NCBI RefSeq assembly: GCF_000497445.1
Contig: NZ_CM002285.1
Coordinates: 6,345,842-6,362,775 of the forward strand
Length of the DNA: 16,934 nucleotides
Reading direction: 5' to 3'
DNA from: Streptomyces roseochromogenus subsp. oscitans DS 12.976
GTDB lineage: Bacteria > Actinomycetota > Actinomycetes > Streptomycetales > Streptomycetaceae
Part shown: one piece after another, positions 6,485 through 12,175 of the stretch
Position numbering within the stretch: position 1 is the stretch's first letter
Layout of the letters: every line of letters begins with the position of its first letter
The notes under the pieces: model-generated
Databases searched by the model: none
Told to the model about the DNA's origin: nothing
The model's input: the letters and a program-made list of their open reading frames with translations, nothing else
Made by a program: the position numbers and the translations under genes

Positions 6485-7897
6485 GTGCGAATTTCTGACA
6501 TTCAGCGCTGCGAAGCGCGGCCCGGACATCTCGTCGAGTGGACGTTCAGCCCGGCGACCGTCGCGGCCGCGGCAGCGCTGCCGCCGGATCCTCGGCCGCC
6601 GTCGTACATCCAGGAGTCGCACATCAGAACCGCGCGTTCGGTGCGCGAGGACGGACTCTTCGTGCCGACCTGGATCGGCACGGCGTTCGACCTGCCGGGC
6701 GCAGCCGATCTCGATGCGCTGGAAAAGGCGTTGCGCGGCTGGACCCTGCGGCACGAGACGCTGCGCAGCGGCTTCAGATGGGCCGGCGACGACATGCACC
6801 GGTTCACGCTCGACGAGGACGACGTGTCCCTGCACCGCGAGGTGGTCGGCGACTTCGCCGACGCGGACACGCTGGTCCGCTATCTGCAGGACCGATTCGA
6901 CGTCGCGGCGGACGCGCTCGGCTGGCCCAACTTCATCTACGCGGCGGTGGTCCGCGACGATTCCACCAGCGTGTACCTGGCGTTCGACCACACCAACGTC
7001 GACGCCTACTCCCTGCAGCGCATCCCGGACGAGATCCACGAGCTGTACCGGGCGGGCGTCACGGGCCGGTCCCTGGCCGGGGCGCCCGTGGGCAGTTACG
7101 TCGACTTCTGCGAGCAGGAGCGGGCGAACGCCGACGGCATCGACGACACCCACGCGATCGTCGCCCGCTGGCGGGAGTTCATCGCCCGGGGCGACGGCAC
7201 GCTTCCGGCCTTCCCCGTCGACCTCGGGCTGCGCCCAGGCGGTCCGCTGCCCGCCCAGAAGCTGATGCGCGAGCCGCTCGTCGACGCGGACGCCGCCGCC
7301 GCGTTCGAGGCGCACTGCCGGCCCTACGGCGGCAGCATGGTGGGCGTCCTGGCCGCGACCAGCCTGATCGTGCACCAGATCGGCGGGGAGCCGGCCTATC
7401 GCACGGTCGTACCGTTCCACACCCGGGTGAAGTCCGCGTGGTCGGACTCCGTGGGCTGGTACGTCGGCGGCGCACCGATCGAGGTGCCCGCGGCCCGGGA
7501 CTTCGACGGCGCGCTCACCGCCGTCCGCGCGGAGTTGCAGGCCAACCGGTCGCTGGCGCGCATCCCGCTGGCCCGTGTACTGCGCCTGCTCGGCGCGGAC
7601 TTCCGTCCGACCTCGCCCGACCTGTACTCGATCGTCTCCTACGTGGACGCCCGCGTCGTCCCCGGCTCGGCCCACTGGCCGGAGCAGAAGGTGTACGGGC
7701 TGCTGCGGGTGTCGTACGGCGACCAGGTGTGCGTCTGGATCACCCGGCTGCACGAGGGGCTGTGGCTGGCCTGCCGCTACCCCGACACCGACATCGCGTA
7801 CAAGAACCTGCGGCGCTACATCGAGGCGCTGCGGGATCTCGTGGTGTCCGTGCCCGCGCACAGTCGTCTCCTGGCCACCGAACCGACATTTTCGTAA
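6485..7897 (+). CDS. Stand-alone condensation-domain (CoA-dependent acyltransferase superfamily) protein
   Basis: 470 aa from the GTG at 6485, chosen because AAGGAG sits 8 nt upstream and the family similarity begins just after; the frame is open 48 codons further upstream without a good ribosome-binding site. RHETLRSGF (about 89-97) resembles the early condensation-domain motif. FDHTNVDAYS (167-176) is the active-site HxxxD (H169, D173), with Asp instead of the first His of HHxxxDG and Ala instead of the Gly after the Asp. SDSVGWYVGGAPIEV resembles the later VGxFVN motif. No adenylation, carrier or thioesterase domain accompanies it, so it is not a working peptide synthetase module. It may be a free acyl or peptidyl transferase like PapA-type enzymes; the substrate is unknown. 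It sits alone between melC and the secreted-protein island. Confidence 0.8.
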   Translation: MRISDIQRCEARPGHLVEWTFSPATVAAAAALPPDPRPPSYIQESHIRTARSVREDGLFVPTWIGTAFDLPGAADLDALEKALRGWTLRHETLRSGFRWAGDDMHRFTLDEDDVSLHREVVGDFADADTLVRYLQDRFDVAADALGWPNFIYAAVVRDDSTSVYLAFDHTNVDAYSLQRIPDEIHELYRAGVTGRSLAGAPVGSYVDFCEQERANADGIDDTHAIVARWREFIARGDGTLPAFPVDLGLRPGGPLPAQKLMREPLVDADAAAAFEAHCRPYGGSMVGVLAATSLIVHQIGGEPAYRTVVPFHTRVKSAWSDSVGWYVGGAPIEVPAARDFDGALTAVRAELQANRSLARIPLARVLRLLGADFRPTSPDLYSIVSYVDARVVPGSAHWPEQKVYGLLRVSYGDQVCVWITRLHEGLWLACRYPDTDIAYKNLRRYIEALRDLVVSVPAHSRLLATEPTFS

Positions 7898-8041
7898 TAC
7901 CGGGTTGGTCAACTTCCCTTTTCACCATCCGCGTTGACGTGCCTTTCAGTAACCCGCAATGCGGGCACGGCAGTTGCCTCTGCCGGGCACGGCTTTCGTA
8001 CCCATGTCCCTTTTTGGACACGGATATCCGGCAAAGTGGAA

Positions 8042-8082
8042 TACCGTGTATCGCTACTGGTAGTGTTCACTCAGTCACGGTA
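8042..8082 (+). promoter_or_regulatory. Nested inverted repeats upstream of the first island gene
   Basis: TACCGTG (8042-8048) pairs with CACGGTA (8076-8082). Inside lies ACTG-GT-AGTG-TT-CACT-CAGT (8056-8075), itself an inverted repeat with a 2-nt bulge. A palindrome CGGATATCCG lies just before, at 8021-8030. This is 45-85 nt before the start at 8127, so it is either an operator over the promoter or a leader hairpin. The rest of the gap from 7898 holds a small CCCGC-AAT-GCGGG hairpin (7953-7965) and a 10-bp direct repeat CGGGCACGGC (7962 and 7984). Confidence 0.45.
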
Positions 8083-8126
8083 GGCAATCAGCCTCGATGT
8101 CCAAGCAAGGAAGAACCGAGGGTTCC

Positions 8127-8369
8127 ATGCGCAAGCTTCAGCAAGTCGTGATCGCAGCAGTGGCGGCCGGCGGTCTGGCCGGCGTCGGTGCCGGCGCCGG
8201 TACGGCCTACGCCCACGGTCGCGGGGTTGAGGTGAACGACCTCTACCGCCCCTACCAGGAGTGCAGCCCGCAGACGGTGGCCGACGGCAGCCTCCCGGTC
8301 TCGGTGCTCGGCCTCTCTCAGACCTTGGACACCACCTGCGGTCAGTTCAACAACGCCTTCACTGGCTGA
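8127..8369 (+). CDS. Small secreted protein, family A (C-x24-C tail)
   Basis: 80 aa. The ATG at 8127 follows CCGAGGGTTCC, the same start context as the two other genes with this signal peptide. MRKLQQVVIA and a hydrophobic run end in TAYA, with cleavage about residue 29. The mature part is only about 51 residues: LYRPYQECSPQTVADGSLPVSVLG..., with Cys at 46 and 71. The tail matches that of the larger minus-strand protein starting at 11678 (LFRPSQECSPQ, then PV and a second Cys at the same spacing). The cysteines probably form a disulfide outside the cell. The CSPQ...C..N pattern weakly recalls rodlins, but length and context are too short to claim homology. Function unknown; probably an exported surface or matrix protein. 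Two tandem hairpins follow. Confidence 0.85.
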   Translation: MRKLQQVVIAAVAAGGLAGVGAGAGTAYAHGRGVEVNDLYRPYQECSPQTVADGSLPVSVLGLSQTLDTTCGQFNNAFTG

Positions 8370-8373
8370 GGTC

Positions 8374-8400
8374 GACGGCGTCGGCACGCGCGACGCCGTC
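8374..8400 (+). terminator. First of two tandem hairpins after the family A gene
   Basis: GACGGCGTC (8374-8382) pairs perfectly with GACGCCGTC (8392-8400), 4 bp after the stop codon. Confidence 0.65.
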
Positions 8401-8403
8401 CGC

Positions 8404-8435
8404 GGAACCCTTCGGGTGACCCTCCGAAGGGTTCC
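8404..8435 (+). terminator. Second tandem hairpin, 12-bp perfect stem
   Basis: GGAACCCTTCGG (8404-8415) pairs with CCGAAGGGTTCC (8424-8435) over an 8-nt loop. With the preceding hairpin it should insulate 8127 from 8542. Confidence 0.75.
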
Positions 8436-8474
8436 CCTCACGCCCGGCCGGTCGCCCGGCTCCCAGGACGAAGT

Positions 8475-8514
8475 CAGGGCAGGGCGCGGCTGGTTCGCGG
8501 CGCACGGTGCCCTG
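8475..8514 (+). promoter_or_regulatory. Leader hairpin before family B gene 1
   Basis: CAGGGCA (8475-8481) pairs with TGCCCTG (8508-8514), with further GC pairing possible inside. It ends 11 nt before the AAAGGAAA ribosome-binding site. A hairpin in the same place precedes the paralogous gene at 9614. Confidence 0.45.
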
Positions 8515-8541
8515 GCGCCCCTCACAAAGGAAATGCAACAC

Positions 8542-8877
8542 ATGCTCAGTAGAAAGAAGCTCGCGGCCGTCTCGGGGCTCGTCGGCGGCCTCGCCGTGAC
8601 CTGCACCGGCCTCGCCCAGGGGTACGCCGCGGCGGACCCGGGGGTCTGTACGCGCGACCTTCAGGGCAGCGTCACCTGCATCCAGCGGATCCAGGGCGAG
8701 ATCCCTGAGAACGGCGTCATCCCCCACCAGGACAACTGCATGCCAATGCAGCCCATCACCCTGCCGGCGGCCCTGGGCAACGGGACCATCAAGTACGGGC
8801 CCGAAGTTACCTGCTCCACGCCGCCCCGCGACAAGGGCGACGGCAAAATGGAATTCCCCGGCGGCCTGCTGGACTGA
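8542..8877 (+). CDS. Small secreted four-cysteine protein, family B
   Basis: 111 aa. The ATG at 8542 sits 8-9 nt after AAAGGAAA; an in-frame ATG at 8533 overlaps that site and is less likely. The signal MLSRKKLAAVSGLVGGLAVTC... ends near AAA (about residue 31). The mature protein has Cys at 36, 46, 66 and 91. It is paralogous to the product of 9614: the same signal pattern (R-K/Q-K-x-A-x-V-x-GLVG-x-LAV-x-C), first two mature cysteines at identical positions, DNC/EDC for the third, and YGPEVTCS/VGPVVNCS for the fourth. Two disulfides are likely. No known domain was recognised. It is flanked by other secreted-protein genes on the same strand; no clear terminator follows. Confidence 0.85.
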   Translation: MLSRKKLAAVSGLVGGLAVTCTGLAQGYAAADPGVCTRDLQGSVTCIQRIQGEIPENGVIPHQDNCMPMQPITLPAALGNGTIKYGPEVTCSTPPRDKGDGKMEFPGGLLD

Positions 8878-8953
8878 GACTCCGGGCCGGAAGCTCCCGA
8901 CGAAAGCCTTGCGCAGACCCGACACGACGTATGGCCGAAGATCCCAAATTGTT

Positions 8954-8983
8954 ACTGATCGTGTGTATATGCTCACGATAAGT
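8954..8983 (+). promoter_or_regulatory. Imperfect 10-bp inverted repeat upstream of 9025
   Basis: ACTGATCGTG (8954-8963) and CACGATAAGT (8974-8983) match as an inverted repeat with one mismatch, across the AT-rich spacer TGTATATGCT. It lies 42-71 bp before the start, where a promoter would be expected. Confidence 0.45.
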
Positions 8984-9024
8984 AGTCAACCAGGGCTGTG
9001 TGCCCGGGCAAGAAAGGGTCAATC

Positions 9025-9273
9025 ATGCGTAAGTTTCAGCGTGCAGCGGTCGTAGCGGCGGCGGTTGCGGGGCTGTCCGTCCTCGGCGTCGGTGTCAGCT
9101 TCGCCGGCGGCGGTGAGGACCACGAGCAGCCGTCGCAGGAGTACACCGCGGTGGCCAACTCGTCGGCCAACGCCGTGGCCACGTACGGCGGCTACAACAC
9201 CCACGGCCGGGGCCACGACGACCCCGCACCCGAAGGGGGTTACGGCGCGTACCAGGGTCAGGGCGGCCAGTAA
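9025..9273 (+). CDS. Small secreted Gly/His/Tyr-rich protein
   Basis: 82 aa, ATG at 9025 with AAAGGG 6 nt upstream. MRKFQRAAVV and a hydrophobic run end at SFA, with cleavage about residue 27. The mature part, about 55 residues, has no cysteine and is rich in Gly, His, Tyr, Asp and Glu (GGGEDHEQ, GGYNTHGRGHDD, GGYGAYQGQGGQ), so it is probably unstructured after export. The signal peptide resembles those of the neighbouring island proteins, but the mature part matches none of them. Function unknown. His and acidic residues could bind metal; Gly/Tyr repeats recall structural surface proteins. The intergenic stretch 9274-9613 after it contains the hairpins listed below and no other gene. Confidence 0.75.
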   Translation: MRKFQRAAVVAAAVAGLSVLGVGVSFAGGGEDHEQPSQEYTAVANSSANAVATYGGYNTHGRGHDDPAPEGGYGAYQGQGGQ

Positions 9274-9434
9274 GACCAACCCGGTCCACGATGCGCACGA
9301 GTGAGCGCGCGGAGCGGCCGTAGCGCATCGGCATTCCTTTGGAACGCGATATGCACATCGTACGAACTGTATCTCCCAGTCCCGGACCAACTCGGATTGT
9401 TCGCCGGTGTGCTGAGTAATACCCCATGGCGAAG

Positions 9435-9481
9435 GCAGCCCGGACGCGTGACAGACCCCTCAGGGTGCGCGTCCGGGCTGC
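9435..9481 (+). terminator. Long hairpin between 9273 and 9614 (14-bp perfect stem)
   Basis: GCAGCCCGGACGCG (9435-9448) pairs perfectly with CGCGTCCGGGCTGC (9468-9481) over a 19-nt loop that can itself form ACCC/GGGT. It lies 160 bp after the previous stop. It is likely a terminator; an attenuator in a long leader of the next gene is the alternative. Confidence 0.6.
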
Positions 9482-9548
9482 GGCAATGCCGCCGCCGGAC
9501 GCATTCGTTCTTGCGTCCAGGCGCTGGGTCCCCCTTCCGACCTTCTCC

Positions 9549-9592
9549 AAGGCCCGGGTGTGCGCCGGTGGATGGCGCAGACGCCGGGCCTT
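9549..9592 (+). promoter_or_regulatory. Two-tier leader hairpin before family B gene 2
   Basis: AAGGCCCGG (9549-9557) pairs with CCGGGCCTT (9584-9592), and inside it TGCGCC (9561-9566) pairs with GGCGCA (9574-9579). It ends 6 nt before the AAAGGAA ribosome-binding site. A smaller GGACGC/GCGTCC hairpin (9497-9518) precedes it. The paralogue at 8542 has a hairpin in the same position. Confidence 0.5.
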
Positions 9593-9613
9593 CAGCGCAA
9601 AGGAACACAGCAC

Positions 9614-9973
9614 ATGTTCACTCGGCAGAAAATTGCGACCGTCACCGGGCTCGTCGGAAGTCTCGCCGTGATCTGTGTCGGCGCCGCACACGCACACATC
9701 GACGGCCCCGGGCGTGACTGCAGGACCACCGCCATGGGCGACACCATCTGCGTTCACAAGAGCCAGACCCGAATTGACCAGCACGGCAAGCACGTCATCA
9801 AGCAGGCGGAGGACTGCTCGGTCGTCGACCGGTCGCGCCTGATGCTGCCCGACAACGACCTGCTGGGCGGCGGATCCAAGAAGGTCGGGCCGGTGGTGAA
9901 CTGCTCCAACGAGGTAAAGCTGCCCAAGGGCTTCAAGAAGCCGCACTTCGCGAAGCCCCACATCGGGTTCTGA
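9614..9973 (+). CDS. Small secreted four-cysteine protein, family B
   Basis: 119 aa, ATG at 9614, 8 nt after AAAGGAA. The signal MFTRQKIATVTGLVGSLAVICVGAAHA cleaves about residue 27. Mature cysteines are at 36, 46, 68 and 97, matching the order and context of the paralogue at 8542 (C36, C46, C66, C91). The C-terminal 20 residues are Lys/His-rich (KLPKGFKKPHFAKPHIGF) and differ from the acidic end of its partner. Two disulfides are likely. No domain was recognised. The gene ends at a strong bidirectional hairpin shared with the convergent gene at 10152, and its stop codon lies in one copy of a 15-bp tandem direct repeat. Confidence 0.85.
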   Translation: MFTRQKIATVTGLVGSLAVICVGAAHAHIDGPGRDCRTTAMGDTICVHKSQTRIDQHGKHVIKQAEDCSVVDRSRLMLPDNDLLGGGSKKVGPVVNCSNEVKLPKGFKKPHFAKPHIGF

Positions 9974-10004
9974 CGCGCGATCGTAGGCGTCTGACGCGCG
10001 ATCG
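9969..10004. repeat. 15-bp direct repeat spanning a stop codon
   Basis: TCTGACGCGCGATCG occurs at 9969-9983 and 9990-10004. The first copy contains the TGA of the family B gene (9971-9973). Confidence 0.85.
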
Positions 10005-10006
10005 GA

Positions 10007-10041
10007 AAATGCCGGACCGGGATCGTCCCGGTCCGGCATTT
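10007..10041. terminator. Bidirectional 16-bp hairpin between convergent genes
   Basis: 10007-10022 pairs perfectly with 10026-10041 (core GCCGGACCGGGA-TCG-TCCCGGTCCGGC), with A runs before and T runs after. It suits termination from 9614 (+) and backs up 10152 (-). Confidence 0.85.
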
Positions 10042-10077
10042 CGGCTTTCTGGGGCAGGATATGCCCGCTACATGGAA

Positions 10078-10117
10078 TTCCCCGGTGCCTCGGCCTCGCG
10101 GCCGGGACACCGGGGAA
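10078..10117 (-). terminator. Hairpin after family C gene 1
   Basis: TTCCCCGGTG (10078-10087) pairs with CACCGGGGAA (10108-10117), with an inner CGGCC/GGCCG stem. It lies 35 bp past the stop of the minus-strand gene. Confidence 0.65.
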
Positions 10118-10151
10118 AGGGTTCCGCTTACCTGCTTACTCGCTTACCTGC

Positions 10152-10451
10152 TCACTTGCCGACGCTGTTGTTGCAGCCCATGTTCGAGCCGAGCTGCGAC
10201 TCCTGCGCACCAGCGTTGCCCTCGCCGTTCAGCAGGTTGCCGCCCAGGCCGTTGAGGATGCCGACCTCGCCGAGGACGTCGGCGTTCAGATCGTGGGACC
10301 TGCAGGTCGTGCTCTGCAGGACGCTGAAGCGGCTTCCGCCGCCCCCCTTGCCCCCGCCAAAGCTCTGGTCGGCGTGGGCGGCGCCGGCGCTCACGAGCCC
10401 GATGCTCCCGAGGGCGGCGACCAGGACGGCGGCCTTGCGCAGCTTGTGCAT
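10152..10451 (-). CDS. Small secreted protein, family C (C-x42-C, LNGLxGNxLNGEG)
   Basis: 99 aa; start at 10451 (MHKLRKAAVL), with CCGGAG 5 nt upstream. The frame is open further upstream but there is no ribosome-binding site and the signal would be buried. The signal ends at AHA (about residue 27). The mature part has a Gly/Lys-rich spacer, then FSVLQSTTC50RSHDLNADVLGEVGILNGLGGNLLNGEG... ending at MGC93. Two close paralogues are in the window (11002- and 13001+). The core has alternating hydrophobic/Asn/Gly residues reminiscent of chaplin VxVIGLLNPAFGN, but the cysteine spacing (43 against about 18) argues against a true chaplin. Probably a disulfide-closed surface protein; function unknown. 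It is followed by two hairpins and preceded by a leader shared with its paralogues. Confidence 0.88.
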   Translation of the reverse strand: MHKLRKAAVLVAALGSIGLVSAGAAHADQSFGGGKGGGGSRFSVLQSTTCRSHDLNADVLGEVGILNGLGGNLLNGEGNAGAQESQLGSNMGCNNSVGK

Positions 10452-10479
10452 GTCTACTCCGGTGGAAGTGTCGTGGATG

Positions 10480-10496
10480 CGATCCGTGAGAGATCG
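10480..10496 (-). promoter_or_regulatory. Family C leader hairpin CGATC-N7-GATCG (copy 1)
   Basis: On the minus strand CGATC-TCTCACG-GATCG, 28 nt before the ATG at 10451, followed by CATCCAC and CCACCGGAG. The same arrangement precedes 11002 and 13001. Confidence 0.6.
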
Positions 10497-10517
10497 ACTT
10501 CGAACAGTTATGGACGG

Positions 10518-10555
10518 TAATAGGAAATATGCGTAGACAAACAACGACGCGCCGA
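10518..10555 (-). promoter_or_regulatory. Candidate promoter of family C gene 1
   Basis: On the minus strand TCGGCGCGTCG (10555-10545) and TATTTCCTATTA (10529-10518) are conserved at identical spacing before the paralogue at 11002. TATTAC could be the -10, with TTGTTT 16 bp upstream as a weak -35. The conserved upstream box may be an activator or alternative sigma-factor site. Confidence 0.5.
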
Positions 10556-10636
10556 ATTCGTAATTCTCTTCACTCTGAACGCTCAATTATCATTCTGAAT
10601 GCTCAATGGGCGTGTAAAAAATGGGCGCAAAAAGAG

Positions 10637-10669
10637 TCCCGGCACCGAGCGTGGCGCTCGGTGCCGGGA
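10637..10669 (-). terminator. Rho-independent terminator after family C gene 2
   Basis: TCCCGGCACCGAGCG (10637-10651) pairs perfectly with 10655-10669 over a 3-nt loop. On the minus strand it is followed by CTCTTTTT. It is the strongest terminator in the window. Confidence 0.93.
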
Positions 10670-10705
10670 TCATTTCCCGCTGTCGCCGCCCCTGCGGCGG
10701 TGGGC

Positions 10706-11002
10706 TCAGAAGGCGCTGTTGCTGCAGCCCATCGTCGAGCCGATGTGGGTGGCCTGGGCGCCCGGGTCACCCTCGCCGTTGAGCGCGTTGCCCAGCAGGC
10801 CGTTGAGGATGCCGACCTCGCCGAGGACGTCCAGGTTCAGGTCGTGCGACTTGCAGTTGGAGCTCTGCAGGACGCTGAAGCTGTCGCCGCCCTTGCTGCT
10901 CTTGCCGCCGCTGTCCTGACCGCCGGCGTGTGCGGTGCCGCCGACGAGCCCGATGCTGCCGATGGCGGCGACCAGGACGGCGGCCTTACGAAGCTTGTGC
11001 AT
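10706..11002 (-). CDS. Small secreted protein, family C (C-x42-C)
   Basis: 98 aa. The start at 11002 (MHKLRK) is preferred over the ATG at 11008 because the CCGGAG site abuts the latter with no spacing. It is very close to the gene starting at 10451: near-identical signal, cysteines at the same positions (50 and 93), and the core SHDLNLDVLGEVGILNGLLGNALNGEG followed by GAQ and GSTMGC. The spacer before the core is Gly/Ser/Lys-rich (GGQDSGGKSSKGGDS). The two genes form a tandem duplication at an offset of about 551 bp, each with its own promoter-like region and terminator, so they can be regulated apart. Function unknown; expected outside the cell. Confidence 0.88.
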   Translation of the reverse strand: MHKLRKAAVLVAAIGSIGLVGGTAHAGGQDSGGKSSKGGDSFSVLQSSNCKSHDLNLDVLGEVGILNGLLGNALNGEGDPGAQATHIGSTMGCSNSAF

Positions 11003-11030
11003 GTCCATCTCCGGTGGAGTGAAGTGGTTG

Positions 11031-11047
11031 CGATCTGTAGTTGATCG
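11031..11047 (-). promoter_or_regulatory. Family C leader hairpin CGATC-N7-GATCG (copy 2)
   Basis: On the minus strand CGATC-AACTACA-GATCG, 28 nt before the ATG at 11002, followed by CAACCAC and CCACCGGAG. Confidence 0.6.
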
Positions 11048-11069
11048 CCTTCTTACAGTTACCGGAGAT

Positions 11070-11107
11070 TAATAGGAAATACCCCAAAGCGGACAGCGAC
11101 GCGCCGA
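11070..11107 (-). promoter_or_regulatory. Candidate promoter of family C gene 2
   Basis: TCGGCGCGTCG (11107-11097) and TATTTCCTATTA (11081-11070) on the minus strand, with the same spacing as before 10451. The sequence between the two boxes is not conserved, which makes selection on the boxes likely. Confidence 0.5.
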
Positions 11108-11155
11108 GTTCATGATCTATTGGCAAAAGAACCCGAAAGCCGCATCGCACGCGCA

Positions 11156-11188
11156 CGGGCCCTTCGAGGGTGCTCCTCGAAGGGCCCG
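11156..11188 (-). terminator. Hairpin after the large family A gene (14-bp perfect stem)
   Basis: CGGGCCCTTCGAGG (11156-11169) pairs with CCTCGAAGGGCCCG (11175-11188) over a 5-nt loop, 31 bp past the stop at 11220. Confidence 0.8.
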
Positions 11189-11219
11189 CAGGGCGTCGGT
11201 GTTTGGTTGTCGGTCGGCT

Positions 11220-11678
11220 CTAGTGTCCGGAGTGGGCCAGGGCGTTCGACTGCGTGTTGCCCTGGCTGCACTCGATCCCATGGGTGTCGGCGGCGGCGAG
11301 CAGGGCGACCGGGACGTTCGCGCCCAACAGGGATTGCGGGCTGCACTCCTGGGACGGGCGGAAGAGGTTGCTCTGGAGCGAGTCGCCGCCCTGTCCCGGG
11401 GTCGCCTGCGGGGAGATCTGCGGGCTCAGGGAAGGGCTCAGGGTCGGGTTGATCTCCGGCGTGACCTCGGCACCCCGCTGCGGAGCCGCCTGCTGCGGGC
11501 CGTAGCTCTGTGCGGTGGCCCCCGCGGAGCTGGCCGACGAAGCCTGGGCGTCCGGCTGTGAAGCAGGGGGCGGATAACCGCCGTTGTAGTCCGGAGCGGC
11601 GGAGCTGGGGCCGGCGCCGACGGCGGACAAACCACCGGCTGCTGCGACGATGAGCGCGACTTGCTGGAGCTTGCGCAT
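11220..11678 (-). CDS. Secreted protein with Pro/Gln-rich linker and family A C-x24-C tail
   Basis: 152 aa; ATG at 11678 after GAAGGGCCGAGGGTTTC, nearly the same leader as the gene at 12176. The signal MRKLQQVALIVAAAGGLSAVGAGPSSA cleaves about residue 27. A Pro/Ser/Gln/Ala-rich linker (28-100) includes a degenerate x-(I/L)-(N/S)-P repeat (TPEINPTLSPSLSPQISPQATP, 73-94). The tail LFRPSQECSPQ...NVPVALL...C has Cys at 112 and 137, the same spacing as in the 80-aa protein at 8127. Its end (CSQGNTQSNALAHSGH) is loosely like rodlin C-termini (CxxNSTQ...H), which I record as weak similarity only. It is probably wall- or matrix-associated. It is divergent from 12176, with a 497-bp region between them. 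Confidence 0.86.
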   Translation of the reverse strand: MRKLQQVALIVAAAGGLSAVGAGPSSAAPDYNGGYPPPASQPDAQASSASSAGATAQSYGPQQAAPQRGAEVTPEINPTLSPSLSPQISPQATPGQGGDSLQSNLFRPSQECSPQSLLGANVPVALLAAADTHGIECSQGNTQSNALAHSGH

Positions 11679-11724
11679 GAAACCCTCGGCCCTTCATTGA
11701 CCTGTGCACGGAACGATTCAAAAT

Positions 11725-11738
11725 ACTGGTGAGCCAGT
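11725..11738 (-). promoter_or_regulatory. Inverted repeat ACTGG-N4-CCAGT in the promoter region of 11678
   Basis: A perfect 5-bp inverted repeat 47 nt upstream of the start. On the minus strand it runs straight into AGTATT, a possible -10. An ACTG-type element sits at a similar distance before 8127 and 12176. Confidence 0.35.
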
Positions 11739-11844
11739 GCAGTTGTTGCTGTTCTTGCTGCCCTGTGCGGTTGCGACGGACCATCGCTCTGGCCCAGTGG
11801 GAACGACGGAAGCAGGGTCATGGATACGGTGTTCCGGGCCCTGA

Positions 11845-11943
11845 TCACCCATTTGCCCGAGGCTCTGTGCGTCGCGTCGCCGCGTCCCGAACGCCTCTGC
11901 AATCATGCTCCGGGGCGAGGGGGCGTCAATGGCAAATGGGTGA
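11845..11943. repeat. 13-bp perfect inverted repeats flanking 73 nt in the divergent intergenic region
   Basis: TCACCCATTTGCC (11845-11857) is the exact reverse complement of 11931-11943. The whole gap 11679-12175 contains no convincing gene. It holds the two divergent promoters, this element, and a possible CGGG/CCCG hairpin next to it (11945-11961). No flanking target duplication is obvious. Confidence 0.6.
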
Positions 11944-12175
11944 CGGGCTTTCAAGTCCCGTGACCGGGGCGGGGGAAAAGTCGTTGCCAGCTGGGAGAGG
12001 GCAGCGATCATGGATCACGGAGGGGTTACGGAATTCGCTGCCGGCTCCGGCGTGAGTCCTTGTGTGGCCCGGTAGTTACCCCGCAAAGGTGCAGTACGAA
12101 TATCGGACTGGGCGCACGTAAGACTGCACTAATACAACGGATTTCCTGTTCAGGTTTCGAAGGGCCGAGGGTTCC

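Noticed and set aside
5117..7912. A 931-codon open frame antisense to melC1, melC2 and the condensation-domain gene
   Set aside because: It spans several well-supported genes and a terminator, and its translation is low-complexity Arg/Val/Gly typical of GC-rich antisense frames; no domain is visible.
11718..12011. A 97-codon minus-strand frame in the divergent gap
   Set aside because: It has no ribosome-binding site or signal, overlaps the inverted-repeat element and the promoter of 11678, and matches no recognisable protein.
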